Positions 10,216 to 22,067 of a stretch of DNA of 64,000 nucleotides are shown here, piece by piece (the stretch's first letter is position 1; each line of letters opens with the position of its first letter). Source of the DNA: Carposina sasakii. Its lineage: Eukaryota > Arthropoda > Insecta > Lepidoptera > Carposinidae. The position numbers and the translations under genes were made by a program. Where the stretch lies: NCBI GenBank assembly GCA_014607495.2, contig CP053148.1, positions 7,750,001-7,814,000 of the forward strand, read 5' to 3'. The notes under the pieces were generated by a model. The model was not told the origin of the DNA. It was given only the letters and a program-made list of their open reading frames with translations, and ran no database searches.

Positions 10216-13200
10216 TTAAGATTCATCTTCGGTGTGTATTTTTTCATCGACAGATTCAATTTTTGTGTGTGTGTCTTTGACTGTAGATTCTTCCTTATTG
10301 GCAAATGCCTTATCCAAAAAACCCTCTTTATTAGACAGTGATGACCGTTCTTTTTCTTTGGTTTCTTCTTTTCTATATGCTTCTATTTTAGGCGATCCAT
10401 CGTATGATTTTAATTCTTTATGAGATGATTCTTCTTGTTTATTTTCATTTTTTGTGTATGCTTGCTTAATAACGCTTACAGCAATTATTTCACTTAATTC
10501 TTTATCTGAACTTGTATTTTCTTCGTGTTTTTCCTTAATGTTTCGGACGCTTTCGCTTTCTGATAATGGCTCAATTACCTCTATTTCCTCATGGTAATCG
10601 TTATCTTTTTCTTTCGTTACGTTTTTAAACTCATTTTCATTGTAACTGTTACTTTTTGCTACACCTTTCATGCGTAAATGTTTAATTCGTTCTTTTATAT
10701 TTTGTATTGGGTGAAGATCTTTATTGATATCCTGTAGATGTTGAGATTTTAGTTTTATGCTTTGTTGTGCTTTTTCGTCTTCCGACTCATCGGTTATTAT
10801 GTCATCACTTGACATTTCTTTTTTGTGAACATCTTTGTAAGCAAAATCTTTTTCTTTAAACTTTAATGTTTTTTCGTCTGTATGTGCTTCGTTATCAGTA
10901 AGTTCTTTATCTAAGTATATAGATTGTATTTTAGGTTCATTATTAGTCTTATACTCCTTGTATTTTATATTTTGGTTGCTAATTTCTAAACTTTGTGGAT
11001 TTACTAATTTAGATTTTCCTTCTAAATGCTCCTTTTCATTACTTGTTTCATGGTCTGTAAAAGGATTGTCTTTGTACTCTGTATGGATGTTTGATACGTC
11101 CTTTTTTGACTGCTCATTTTGCTGCATTTCTTGATCTTCCAAATCTATTTCTCCTGCTATTTGGTTTTGCATTTCTTTTTCAGTGAGTACTCCAGTTTCA
11201 CCATCCGTCGATTCAGTAATTTCTTTCGATTCTGATTTTTTGGCTTGCAATGCGTCTACAGAAGATGATTCATCTATGAGTGTTTCTGTGTGCATATCCA
11301 TCAATTCTGAATCTTTGTTTTTTAAAGCCTCAGTAGAAGTTAATTCTACAGTAGATATTACTTGGTCTATAGATTTGTTATAATGCTCATTTATGTCTTC
11401 CGCTAATTCCACTTCTTCTTGCTCTTCATCTATATATTCTTTACTTACAAGCAATGTTTTATTTTTGTTTTCTATTTCTAGATATGTATTATTTTTTTGA
11501 AGCTTTTTATTTGGTTCTTCTTTTTCTAATTTTGCCGTTGATTTTGTTTTATTACTTTCTTTATAATAAATTTCTAATAATGTTACATTTTCTTTGATAT
11601 TTTTTTCTTTTGGATTTTCATTCTCTTTAAAGAGTACTTCACTGGAAAAAGCTTTTTTTTTTTTTACTATTTCACTGTCTTCTTCTAGATCTGAAAATAC
11701 TTTTTTCTCATCGTTCATAATGATTTGTATATTTTTAGCATTACTATTCTTTATTTTAGACTGAGCTTGTTTTCTTAATTTTTGTAAAAGATTTTTTGTG
11801 TTCTGATTATTTCTTACCTCTTCAATATTCATACCAACACTAGATGTATTGTATTCTATTTTTGCATTAATATTTGTATTTTTATTGTAATAATCTAATA
11901 AATGTGATACATCCTTTTGATTCACTAAATCACTGAGGCCAGTACTCTCTAGCATATGAACAAAAGTTGTCATGTCTATGGTATTATTAAGCAGATTCGT
12001 TTTATTCGGAGCCATTGATAATAGTTTGGATTCATTTAATGTCCTATTAATAGTAGTGTTTTCTTTTTTTCTCCGTTTTATTGCATTTTTTTTAGATTCC
12101 TTTGAATTAGCTTTCTTTTTCTTTTTCCTTTTATTTTTTAATTTTCTCCTCTTTAACTTCTTCCTTCGCTTTTTAGATTTTCTTCTTCTCAATTTTCTTC
12201 TTTTTCTTCTTCTTCGCTTCCTTTTTCTTGATTTTCTACGTTTTTTAGACTTTCTTGATTTAGGTGACATTTCAGTTGTAGCTGTTGTCAAATCTAGTGT
12301 AGAACTCATTGCGACTTGAATTGGAATTGGTCCATGTAATGCTGCTGAAGCGCCGTTCGTTTTAGCATCACAATGACACCTTACTCTCCTTCGATTCGGA
12401 CAAGGACAAGGTTTTAGTGTTGGTAGTTTTTTATGCGGTGGAGATAGATGTTGACATGGTGGAGCAAGCGGGTCAGGGGGATCTGGTGGAACTGGAGGAG
12501 TTGGTGGAAGAATTGGTGTTGGAGGCGCTGGCGGTAGTGGAGGAGTTGGGGGAGTTGGGGGAACTGGAGGAACTGGTGGAATAGGTGGTATTGGAGGCAC
12601 TGGTAGTACAGGCGGTACAGGGGGTCCAGGAGGTGCAGCAGGTGGAGGCAAAGATGGCAATATAGGCAATACAGCTACTGATATAGGATGTGGCATTTGC
12701 ATTGGGAATGGATGTTGCATTAGCATGGGCATCGACATTTGCATTGGCATATGCATTGCCATGGGCATAGGTCCTGGCGGTAGAAAAGGCATTGCCATTG
12801 GACCATGTGGCATCCAAATTGGAAGTTGTTGTTTCGCGGTCGTTGTGGCCTGTGTCGTTTTTGTATTTGTAAGTCTTTCTTTATACCGTTGTACCGGTAT
12901 TGGGGAATGACGGTGGACTTGCCATAGCTGTCTTGACTTATCACGTTGCAAGCTTTGTTCAGCTTTGTATTCATGACTAGACATAATATTTTTATCTAAG
13001 TCACTATGCATGCAGTTAACTGATGTATTGAAAACCAACAAACATATTACCTGAAACAAGAATATAAAATGTATTAATCTCAAATTATTTGTAATCGTAT
13101 ATGTAAGTACTTTACTAGTTCGACATACTGATTTATTTTATACTAGTAAGCGCCCGAGACTCAATTCGCGTGGACTGCAGATAAAACAAAATGTCGAAAT

Positions 13201-13781
13201 TATTCGGGTTAAAAAGTAGCCTATGTACGTCCTAAAGGCATTAAAATATTATGTGCCAGATTTCATTTAAATCAGTTTAGTAGTTTTAGTGTGAAAGCCT
13301 GACAGACAGATAGAAAGACAGAGTAACTTTCACATATACAGGATGTTTTTTTGTGGCCACCTTTAACGAAGGGTACGTATTCTATACATGAAATAAAGTA
13401 AGTTTATGCCAAAAAAAATGCTGGGAAAATTTTTTTTTTTATGAAAAAAAAAAATTAAATTTCTTGATCGTGCTAAATTTATAGTGTCTAGTGTTTATGT
13501 TAGTTTTTTTATAGACAGATATTAATTATTTTTCGTGAAAAAATCCTGCTACGCGCGTCTATGTGCATTTATGCAGAAAAACGCAGTCTATTTACTCAAC
13601 TTTGGACCCTAATATTTTGGAAACCAGACACTTCCCAGGTATGCTTCCATGGAGAAAAATGATCGTGATGATGAGATTCCGTAGTTTTCGGAAACGTTGA
13701 CGACCAAAAATCACCCTGTATAGGTATAATATCAATAAGGATGGCAATAACCTGTCTACTTACTTTAAACATATATTTCAT
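10216..13781 (-). CDS. Gene A: secreted proline-rich / Lys-Glu-rich protein, unknown family
   Basis: The family is not recognised. Exon 1 is 13764-13781 (six codons, MKYMFK; donor gtaagt) and exon 2 is 13050 down to 10216 (acceptor ttgtttcag). The product is 950 residues. Residues 1-19 form a signal peptide (MKYMFKVICLLVFNTSVNC). SSHEY follows at 30-34, a Met/Pro zone at 86-128, a Pro-rich zone at about 135-204, and the cysteine module PCPCPNRRRVRCHCDA with Cys at 221, 223, 231 and 233. A very basic Lys/Arg block spans 269-336, and a conserved block at about 364-434 contains TFVHMLESTGLSDLVN and LLDYYNKN. The remaining 500 residues are Lys/Glu/Ser-rich and probably disordered. The open frame upstream of 13050 has no ATG start and is intronic. 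Gene B is the closest paralogue. The 713-bp intron is swollen by two repeats. Confidence 0.8.
13141..13337 (-). repeat. Helitron-like 3' fragment in gene A intron 1
   Basis: On the minus strand the sequence ends in agtccacgcgaattgagtctcgggcgcttactagta, that is, a weak hairpin followed by CTAGT, as at the 3' ends of lepidopteran Helitron-like repeats. A longer relative is at 43180-43547 on the plus strand. Confidence 0.5.
13336..13735 (-). repeat. MITE family 1, copy 1 (about 400 bp, TA-flanked)
   Basis: The ends read tatacaggatgttttttt and aaaatcaccctgtata, with imperfect inverted termini and TA flanks, as in Tc1/mariner-type MITEs. The same sequence occurs inverted at 49699-50062 and 54490-54838. 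This copy lies in intron 1 of gene A. Confidence 0.75.
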
Positions 13782-14095
13782 TTTAGAGCACTTAACAATA
13801 GTGCATTATTTCAGTGTAAATCACATTAATAATGCAATGTAATAATTTTCTTCAAAGGAAACCACTTCATTATTAAGGCTTCATTTCTACATACACTTCT
13901 ATTAGAAACTGAAGGTGTAAAGGAAAACATGGTATTGTGAAAAAAACAACAATTCATCATTATATAAAGAAAGTTTTATGATCAGTTACGTAGTGTTGAA
14001 CAACAGGTAAGAAAAGTCAAGTACTTGTTATGAACTTGATGACGTTAATATCCACATCTGTTAAGAAAAAAAAGTAATTGTATGTACTTAAGTGA
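13782..14095. promoter_or_regulatory. Upstream region of gene A
   Basis: No gene is seen. The region upstream of the gene A start is AT-rich (ttattaatgtgatttacact and similar). I cannot point to a clear TATA box or initiator, so the promoter is only inferred from position. Confidence 0.3.
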
Positions 14096-14415
14096 TTGAA
14101 TCAGAAATGAGGAGATCCGCAGACGTACAAAGATCACCGACATAGCTCAACGGTCAAGCAAGCTGAAGTGGCAATGGGCAGGGCACATAGCTCGAAGAAC
14201 TGATGGCCGATGGAGTCGGAAAGTTCTAGAGTGGATACCACGTATCAGCAAGCGTAGCGTGGGAAGGCCACCCGCGAGGTAGGCGGACGACCTGGTCAAG
14301 GTCTCGGGCGTCGGTTAGATGCAGGCGGCTTCCGACCGGTCAGAGTGGAGGTTGTTGGGGGAGGCCTATGTCCAACAGTGGACTTCTCAGGGCTGTAAAT
14401 GATGATGATGATGTA
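14096..14415 (+). mobile_element. RTE-type LINE, 3' terminal fragment
   Basis: Translated pieces such as NEEIRRRTKITDIAQRSSK and a GHIARRTDGRWSRKVLEW block match the C-terminus of the RT at 27685-28537, which lies in the opposite orientation. The fragment ends with gggctgtaaatgatgatgatgatg, the (ATG)n-like tail of RTE elements. It is truncated and non-functional. Confidence 0.75.
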
Positions 14416-14436
14416 CTTAAGCACACATGCGCCGAT

Positions 14437-15115
14437 ATATAAGTCAAGTTGGACGACCTAAAACGAGAGGCGAAGGAGGCTGGATTGCGAATCAACACCC
14501 GGAAGACTCAGGAAATGAGATGCGGAGCGACGAGCTCTTTGCCGTTGCACATTGGCACAGAGGATGTGGAAAGGGTCCACAAATTCCTCGGTAGTGTAGT
14601 ATAGGAAACTGGAGACCTTCGCGACCTTCGCACAGCTGCGCCCTGTTTGGCAATCACGGAAACTGACTAGGAGAGTCAAGCTCAAGATATTCCGGTCTAA
14701 TGTTAAAACCGTGTTGCTGTATGGGTATGAAACGTGGAAGGTTACCAAGGACATCTCGCACCGGCTCCAGGTCGTAGTCAACCGCTGTCTGCCATATTCT
14801 CGGTATTTACTGGCCTGAGAAAATCTCGAACTCAGAGCTGTGGGAACGCTACGGTGAAACTCGAATAGACCAGCAGATTAAACGCCGCAAGTGGAACTGG
14901 ATGGCCACATGCTTCGAAGGGAGGAAAACCACATACCGAGACAAGCCCTGGATTGGAACCCCCAAGGGTAACGCAAACGTGGCCGTCCTGGCGGCGTACA
15001 ATCATCGCAGAGGCGAAGAAGGTAGGAAAGACCTGAAGCGCAATAAAACGTGACGCTCAGACCCGAACGGGATGGCGGACATCTGTGGAGACCAGCTAGG
15101 GGATATAGGAATATA
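14437..15115 (+). mobile_element. Second decayed LINE RT fragment
   Basis: The frame starting KLDDLKREAKEAGLRINTRK, followed by KTQEMRCG, matches a conserved stretch after the YxDD box in non-LTR reverse transcriptases. C-terminal-like pieces follow in shifted frames (WNWMATCFEGRKTT, PKGNANVAVLAAY) across several stops. It abuts the RTE tail at 14415, so one element inserted beside the other. It is inactive. Confidence 0.6.
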
Positions 15116-16320
15116 AGTCAAGTTATGTACTTAAAAATTATCTTCTTAGGTAGATAACAATCTTCTACTTACGAAACTAAGATACACACCAAACTTGCTC
15201 AGGTTATTTGTAAGTTATTTGAGTTACAGACGGCCTTATGGATTTTACAGTATGGATGGACACATATTTAACACTTTCAAGAGCCCACCATGGTCGCAAC
15301 CTGCGCGGGTCTGGTATTCCAAAATGTATCATGCATGCATCGCATATGTATCTGACGCTATTCGAGATTAGGATGGTTGGATAATATAAACTGGAATAAT
15401 ATGTATAGGCGATTTACTGACTTTGCATGGTAAAATAAATAACACTCAAACTCTTAAATCGTTATGATACGATACGATAATGCGCCTGGAGGTGCGTAAT
15501 AGATCCCCGTCTCTGTTTCTCTCACAGTTCGTTTCCACAGGAATATGCATGAATTTTTAAAATTTCATTTTTAGAGATATCTAAAAAAGTTTAACCGTTT
15601 TGGATTTACAGCGATTCAAAAATACGAGTCGGAAAAATGTATTTGAAATGCTCCGTTTGCTCCATACTATAATGGCACAGACTTTGACGTCACAGTACAA
15701 AACAGTCTCAAATTAGTATGAAAAAAAAATGCGATCTAATTTTATAAGCGTAATATAATATTTTTGTGTACAATTGTCAATAAAAATAATTTATTAATGG
15801 GTACAGATATTAATGAAGTGTTAATTAAATCAATGAGATGATTCAAAGTGTGGGTAAGTTTTCACTCCTTTTATGTTGTAATTTTTTTCTTTCGATTTTT
15901 TAAACTTTTAAACACTTGTATCTTTGGTGTTTACTGACCTATTGATGTTATTTTTGCACTATTCGGTTTGTATTTGTAGTATATTTCTTTATTCTTTCTT
16001 TATTCTTTATTGTACACAGACATTTTATATGGAAAAACATTTTACATTGACAATGTACAATGCTTATCCCTATAAGAGATTTCTTCCAGTAAACCACAAA
16101 TCTTTCGAAAAAAATATAAAAATCTGTTTTCGTGTCAGACGCATATTCCCTCTAAACATATCACAAAAATACCGCAGGAAATTTAAACATAGTAGTAACA
16201 CTGTAAAGCACTTTTGTTTTAATATATTTACTATTGCTTAGTAATTTCACTAATTTTCTAACCTAATAAATCATCGTATTACCGTACGTAATAGTATAAA
16301 AATAATATATAAGCAGTGTA
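15116..16320. other. AT-rich intergenic stretch
   Basis: No gene is supported. An AT-rich open frame at 15924-16241 has no family resemblance and Phe/Tyr/Ile-biased composition expected by chance. Some sequence looks repeat-derived, but I cannot assign it. Confidence 0.4.
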
Positions 16321-16559
16321 AGCTTAAACAAAGTTAATTATGATGGATAATCAGTTTGTAGTTGCAACGAACATTGTCGACAATCGCAAGATCTCAAACT
16401 GGACACTTCACCAAGCTTTCCAGACAAGTAAATTGTAGCAGCGTGCTTTAGAACGCCAAAAAGAATACAGGTCAAGTGCAGTTAACGTCTGAGTGTCATC
16501 TTGAGTAAACAGTGCTTGTTTAAGAAAGGCGAAACGTGACCCCTCCTCAGAATGTCAAA

Positions 16560-17560
16560 GAAGGGCGGGCACAGGCATTTTGTACATGATGCACCAGCCG
16601 AGACGTTTATTGTAATAGACGAGGACCAAACACAACATCTGTGTATTTTAAATTGGATAGGACGAGGGAATCCACAAGTTGAATCATCAACTGTTCAGAC
16701 AGATAGGGCCTCATTCTGTACAACACTTTTAGCTTATCAAAGCAGGATCCCACTTGACTTGTTATATGATCCTTCAAACGCAGGTCACAGTCCATTTGCA
16801 AACAAAAGGTATACGAGCTTTATAGCCACGTTCGATGGGTCTATCCATGAGCGTAATAGGTAGACAGGTAACTAGTTGATTTGGGCTACCGAGGACCACA
16901 TACTTTGAGACCAAGTAATATTTATTCACAGATTATAGGATACCAAAATACTTTTTTTATTTGTGTCACCTCTGATCACTAGAGATTGCAAACACGGCTT
17001 GCCGGGCCGGACCCGCCGAGTCCGGTGCCCATTTAGACATCCACCGGGCCCGGCTATTCATGCCAGGCGCGGTGACCGGGCCCGGCTATTCATGCCAGGC
17101 GCGGTGACCGGGCCCGGTAGGTACGAAAACTGCGGCACGGAAGCGCCAACTTGTAGAAAATTGAATGGCCGGGCCCGGTGGATGTCTAAAAGGGCACCGG
17201 GCCTGGCCGGGCCCGGTTTGCAATCGCTACTGATCACCCATGTGATTATATTCGCAGGTAATTATTGGACACTAAAGCGTTGCAAATATAGCCTAGGTGA
17301 TATCACCTGGGTGATCAAAGTGGAATAGACCACATCGGTCTATGGAAAATACTAACGAGATCTGCTTTCAGTTTCTCCGTAGCACTTGCAATATCAGATA
17401 GTTTACAAGAGATGTATACTTGAATGTCGTCAGCATTACGTGAAATTTGCATTTCTTTATCTAATATTGTATGTCTGCAGTATATAAAATGAATAGTATC
17501 GGACCCAAAATAGAGCCCTGAGGAACACCAGTTTAGTGTTAGATAGTTTAGATGGCCCAT
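16560..17560 (-). mobile_element. Decayed LINE RT fragment interrupted by a MITE
   Basis: On the minus strand the part at about 17560-17340 reads SSGLYFGSDTIHFIYC and then a degenerate catalytic box (ADDIQVYISCKLSDIASATE). The downstream part at 16801-16607 reads LRLKDHITSQVGSCFDKLKV and YRMRPYLSEQLMIQLVDSL. Both belong to one jockey/R1-like RT, now separated by a hAT-type MITE (16980-17229) and carrying stops and frameshifts. Confidence 0.7.
16980..17229. repeat. hAT-type MITE with 8-bp target-site duplication
   Basis: The terminal inverted repeats are TAGAGATTGCAAAC on the left and, read inward from the right end, TAGCGATTGCAAACC. Both fit the YAGNG start of hAT elements. The 8-bp duplication CTGATCAC lies at 16972-16979 and again at 17230-17237. 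The interior is very GC-rich, itself an inverted repeat around CCGGGCCCGG, with a 32-bp tandem unit (CCGGGCCCGG at 17044, 17076 and 17108). There is no coding capacity. Confidence 0.9.
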
Positions 17561-17634
17561 TAATGGTCGTTACAACTAATCCCAATTCCAGCAAATATCA
17601 TAAATGGGTAAATTGCAAAAAAAATAATTTTTTT

Positions 17635-19262
17635 AAAACGAAAAACCGACTTCCTCCCAAAACTCGAGCTTACTAAAGTAAAATTTAACTAAAGGGCAAA
17701 TACGAGTATATATTGCGTTAAGCCGTGTACGAAGTTTAGGAGGCATAATATTATCAGATTTATATAATTTTTATATAAAATAGGCCACATGACAAAAGAG
17801 AAAAAGGACTAGGCTTCGAAACTTTACGTCTGACAATATGATGATTATGATGATAATGATGACCTCCGATCAATTTCGGTCATGGCGACCACTTCTAATC
17901 CTAGATATTACTAAGTTGGCGTTCATGCTCTCGGAGATGGCTTACATTTACATAGCCAATCTTCGCCCTGAACGCCCGCGCACACAGAGGACAGGTTAGT
18001 GCGCCATTATTGTATTATAGATAATGGCAGCAGGAGGACGAGTCTTTAGTTCATCACGTTTAGCGTCAAGATCAGCCTGACGCTGCTCCTCGAACTCGTG
18101 TACTTGCTTTATCACCGTCCTGCGCCACTCTGGTCGTTGTGCTGACAAAACTTCCCATTTAGATGGATCTATATTGCATCTCTTCATATGTCTTTTCTGA
18201 ACATCTTTGTATCTGAGTATCTGTTGCCCGTCGCGTTTCCGCTTGCCCTCCTCCAGTTCAGAAAAGAAGATGCGCTTAGCCAATCTCTCCTCCGCCATAC
18301 GAGACACATGACCGCACCACCGAAACTACCGACGCATTAAGTAGGCCTCAATGGCACTTACATTGGCTCTTCGCAATACTTCGGTATTACGCACTCGGTT
18401 GGACCATCTGATTCTCATGATGGATCGGAGGCACTTGAGGTGGAATCGATTCAGAGTGCGTATGTGGCGACGGTACATGCACCACGACTCGGAGGAATAT
18501 GAGAGATTTGGCAGCACAACAGCCATGTACACACTTATTTAGGCAACATATAATTACACTCCTTCTTCCTGCCCTGTTCCCAATCATTTGGGGTCGGTGC
18601 AATATGTAGGTACTCTTTTTTCATTCATCCCTATTATCCGTCATCTCGTTATTCTCATGTCTACCTCTTCCTCTATAACCATCTTACTTCGGACACGGCT
18701 TAACGCAACATATAATTTCATGACTTAACACAATTATCTTCATCTTCATAAGCCTATTGCAGTCCATTACTGGACGTAGGCCCCCCCCCTGCCATAAGGG
18801 GATTTTGTTACTAAAAAGTTCCACTATCTGTTTTTCGGCGGCTCCATCATCAGACCCTCGTTTCCTTTATATTATGTGTAGCTGACCAAAATTCTCTATA
18901 AAAATCTAAAAACGGACTACTCGTGCCTTTTATATTTGAGGATATCCCTAGATTCCTTAGAGATTCCATCATCAGATGTTATGTTTTATATGTAGGTGAT
19001 CAAAACGCTCAGTAAAAGTATAAAAACAGACTATATGTGCCTACAATATTCGAGGATTGCCCTCGATTTCTCCAAGATCCCATCATCAGATCCTGATATG
19101 GTGAATATGGGACCAACCTGGAAGTATACCATGACCAACTATAAAAAAAAATGAAATCGGTTCATAAATGACGGAGTTCTGAGGTAACACACATAAAAAA
19201 TAAAAAAAATAAAAAAAAACATACAGACGAATTGATAACCTCTCTTTTTGAAGTCGGTTAAA
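17635..19262. repeat. Composite interspersed repeat with AACCGACTTC termini, copy 1
   Basis: It begins at aaaaccgacttcc and ends at ttttgaagtcggttaaaaa, which are inverted terminal sequences. Internal blocks such as gattccatcatcagatgtta and caagatcccatcatcagatc recur at 48955-50176 and partly at 37190-37390. A LINE fragment (17840-18541) is inserted in it; the second copy shows the empty site at 49160. Confidence 0.7.
17840..18541 (-). mobile_element. LINE 3' fragment nested in the composite repeat
   Basis: On the minus strand the RT C-terminal part reads [18 protein letters not shown], then [17 protein letters not shown]. After an in-frame TAG near 18326 come [17 protein letters not shown] and [20 protein letters not shown]. 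The 3' end has a tgatgattatgatgataatg-type tail at 17840-17863. The fragment is 5'-truncated and inactive. Confidence 0.75.
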
Positions 19263-19387
19263 AAAACGTTAGAAATAAAGAATAAAGGTTCAATACATAA
19301 CTTAATTTCATATATTTTGTTAAATACGTTTAAAAAATTACATTATTAACAAACTAAAAGAAATAAATAATTTTGTCCTATAAATTA

Positions 19388-19653
19388 TACAGGGTGTAAC
19401 AAAAGGGGTATATTAAGCGAAAAGCTATGTAAATAGCCCACTAAAGAGAACCTATTTCCAAAATTTGAGACTCGAAATCACATGTTTATTTTTCAAGATT
19501 GTATGAAAATTCCTGAGATATTTAAAAATTCTCCATACTATCGGGAAAAATAAACATGTGATTTCGGATCTCAAATTTTGGAAATAGGTTCTCTATAGTG
19601 GGCTATTTATACAGCTTTTCGCTTAACATACCACTTTTGTAACACCCTGTATA
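19388..19653. repeat. MITE family 2, palindromic mariner-like, copy 1
   Basis: Nearly the whole element is an inverted repeat. It starts tacagggtgtaacaaaaggg and ends cttttgtaacaccctgta, and ttaagcgaaaagct pairs with agcttttcgcttaa. TA flanks fit Tc1/mariner insertion. A deleted relative is at 29908-30117. Confidence 0.85.
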
Positions 19654-19654
19654 C

Positions 19655-19800
19655 ATACATACATAAAATTCATGCCTCTTTCCCGGAGGGTAGGCAGAGA
19701 TCACGGATCTCCATTTGGTACGACCCTGACACACCTCTTTCGCTTCATCTACTTTTATGATATTCTTCATGCACGTTCGTCGGTTTAGGGTGCTCTTGAC
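19655..19800 (-). repeat. Interspersed repeat fragment (LINE/SINE 3' type)
   Basis: After a tacatacatacat run come catgcctctttcccggaggg and taggcagagatcacgg. A similar gcctttatcccttatggggt and aggcagag segment occurs at about 30215-30260. I judge it a common lepidopteran retroelement 3' fragment but cannot name it. Confidence 0.45.
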
Positions 19801-21415
19801 CTGACCTTTCTCTAAAATTTCACCAATTTAATCTATAAATAAATAACATAAAAATCAAATCATCAGGATACGTTTACTTTTCTTTATAAAACTACACGTG
19901 TCCTTCTCGTCCGTGTTCAGCTTTGTGTATGGGAAAAAATACAGACGAGTTATTTTATACCGTTTAATATTTTTAGTTATATAAAGAATACTACGAACAT
20001 TTTAATACTTTAATCAATAAATCAGGTCTCTCTATTAAAAACGGTTTTAAAAATATTTTTCTTTCTGGTTCTTTCATATTTGTTATTCAGCTTTGTTCAT
20101 TGTTATTTAGTAGAACATGAGTTTTTATCTAGCAACACTAAAATCATATAACGTTTGTAGGTGGGGCTAGTTCTGCATGATGGCCATTTTGCTGGAGTTC
20201 TGGTTTTAGACGGTCTACAAGTGTTTTACTGAATTGTGTGGGAAAAATACACAAATTGGTTTCGTCTTCATAAACAGTTTTGTTTCATTTGTCACATATT
20301 TTAGGTTGTTTAACACACGAGTGTTTTGTTCCTTTTTGTTACATTTCTTTGTGACGTAACAAATATGAAATAACAAATATGAAGTAAAATCGCACTCATA
20401 TTGCAAATAGAAGTTACACATAACTGGCATCTGTCACGCGGCGTTGCCCGTATTAAAAAAAATTATGATAATCAATATGTATAAATCAAAAAGTTCTTAA
20501 AGTTAACCTTTTATAAGTTATATGTTATTCCGTTATTCTCCCAAACATCTTGTATAACCATTGGAACTTAATGAAATGTGAGTCAGCAATTTGTTACAGA
20601 AAGTGGCACGCGGAAAGCTATCAAGAAATGCAAAAACGAAATCGCGAAAAGATTAAAAGCAACTATGTCAAAGTTTCCTTACTACCCAAGAGCCAACAAA
20701 AGTTAAGGAGAAAAACGTATCGAAAAAATTATCACAGTTAATTTTTAGGTTGATTTGCAATAAAATAACAATATATAATGTTAAGTAAGTTGAAAGTAAT
20801 ACAAACTAGACTTTCTGTCATTCTTTATTAAAATAATCAATCAATTAAATCAATAAAAAAATAATCAATTAAAATAATAATCAATAAAAAATCTTTTTAC
20901 TCAATTATAAATTTACCTTTCAAATAGAATGCACAACATGAACTAGTCCTTATAGTTCATCTTTGTTATTTCTCTGTAACATCAAGTTATTTTCATCTTT
21001 GTTTCCTATTTGTTATATGTACATTTTTTTTTGCATTTTTCCAAATGCGAAAGTTTGTTTACTTGTTTTCTTTATTTATTCAACCATCTTGAAATTTTGC
21101 ACACTTACTCGTACATAGATAGTAGTCCACGCGGAAGAGGTTGCAATAGTTAGTACTTAGATTAATGATAGGTCTTCGCTCCGCTCTGACTAGATGAAGT
21201 ACTATCAATAAACAATAGCTCCGTGAATGCGGCAATTTTATCATGATTGATGACATGACTGACATGACAATCATCAATGACAATTTGCAAGGATGCTAGT
21301 ATGCGTGAAGGATTGTGTTGCCAACTGCTTAACTGTTACCCGAATGAAGGAAAACTAATGCAGAAAGCAACTAAAACTTTGCAGTAAATTAAAATTGTTA
21401 ATATTACGATATTAA
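19801..21415. other. AT-rich intergenic stretch
   Basis: I see no gene. Short repeated phrases (for example variants of ttcatctttgttatttctc around 20090 and 20960) suggest an old repeat. A small basic open frame at 20550-20741 lacks any support. Confidence 0.4.
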
Positions 21416-21545
21416 GAGAATTGTGTGGTGTGAAAGTAGACGTACTCGTAGTGACAAGAATAGAGAAAGGTATGCTTCGATGGTTTGGTCATTTGGAGAA
21501 GATGGATGGAAGGCAATTAATGAAAGAGTATCTTACTTTACTGAC
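21416..21545 (+). mobile_element. LINE RT C-terminal scrap
   Basis: The translated piece VVTRIEKGMLRWFGHLEKMD then GRQLMKE matches the C-terminal region of RTE-like reverse transcriptases (MLRWFGHVxRM). Only about 40 codons survive. Confidence 0.6.
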
Positions 21546-21812
21546 AATGAAACAATAATTAATATTACTTTTTTAATGATATCATAAACATTAACTATTA
21601 AAAAATGCATCCTCGTCGAGATTAGATCCCAAAACTTCGTTTTTCTGAAACTTCAACTTTCTTCTCGACTAATTTGTACCCGCTACAGCAGTCCAACGAT
21701 CAGAAATAACTGGATGAGCAGGAAATCTGCACCAAGCAAAGAAATTTTAGATGTTTGTTACTCAGTTATTTGTTTATGCAAAAACTAACTACCTTATTTA
21801 GATAAAAGGTCG

Positions 21813-22067
21813 ATGGGCAAAATATCCCCACCGACCAATAAGGACCAGACGTATATCGTTAGAAAGCGCTTTTTGTGACTATGAATTCACAATAACTTGC
21901 CTTTTAAGTAAAAGAGGAAATCATTTTTTATATGCTAGTTTTTTAACTATAACTTTTTTCAACGCTTTGAGCATCACCCTTATAGTAACAATTGATAGTC
22001 ACAAAAAGAGTTTTCCAACGATATAGGTCTGATCGTTACTGATCGGTACTCATACATTTTTGCCCAT
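21813..22067. repeat. Palindromic MITE with about 85-bp arms
   Basis: The left arm atgggcaaaat ... agacgtatatcgttagaaag ... tttttgtgactat is mirrored by atagtcacaaaaagagtttt ... ccaacgatataggtctgatc ... tttttgcccat on the right. No coding potential. Confidence 0.75.

Noticed and set aside
13051..13083. N-terminal extension of gene A reading RLIHFIFLFQ
   Set aside because: It starts at TTG, not ATG, and is the pyrimidine tract and acceptor of intron 1; the homologous exon 1 is at 13764-13781.
15924..16241. 105-codon plus-strand open frame
   Set aside because: AT-rich composition, no domain, no splice or regulatory context; chance is likely.
16552..16863. 103-codon plus-strand frame starting MSKKGG
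   Set aside because: It lies opposite recognisable LINE RT sequence on the minus strand.
20550..20741. Small basic frame ending LRRKTYRKNYHS
   Set aside because: Tempting as a relic of the family C-terminal motif, but the alignment is poor and no splice sites fit.
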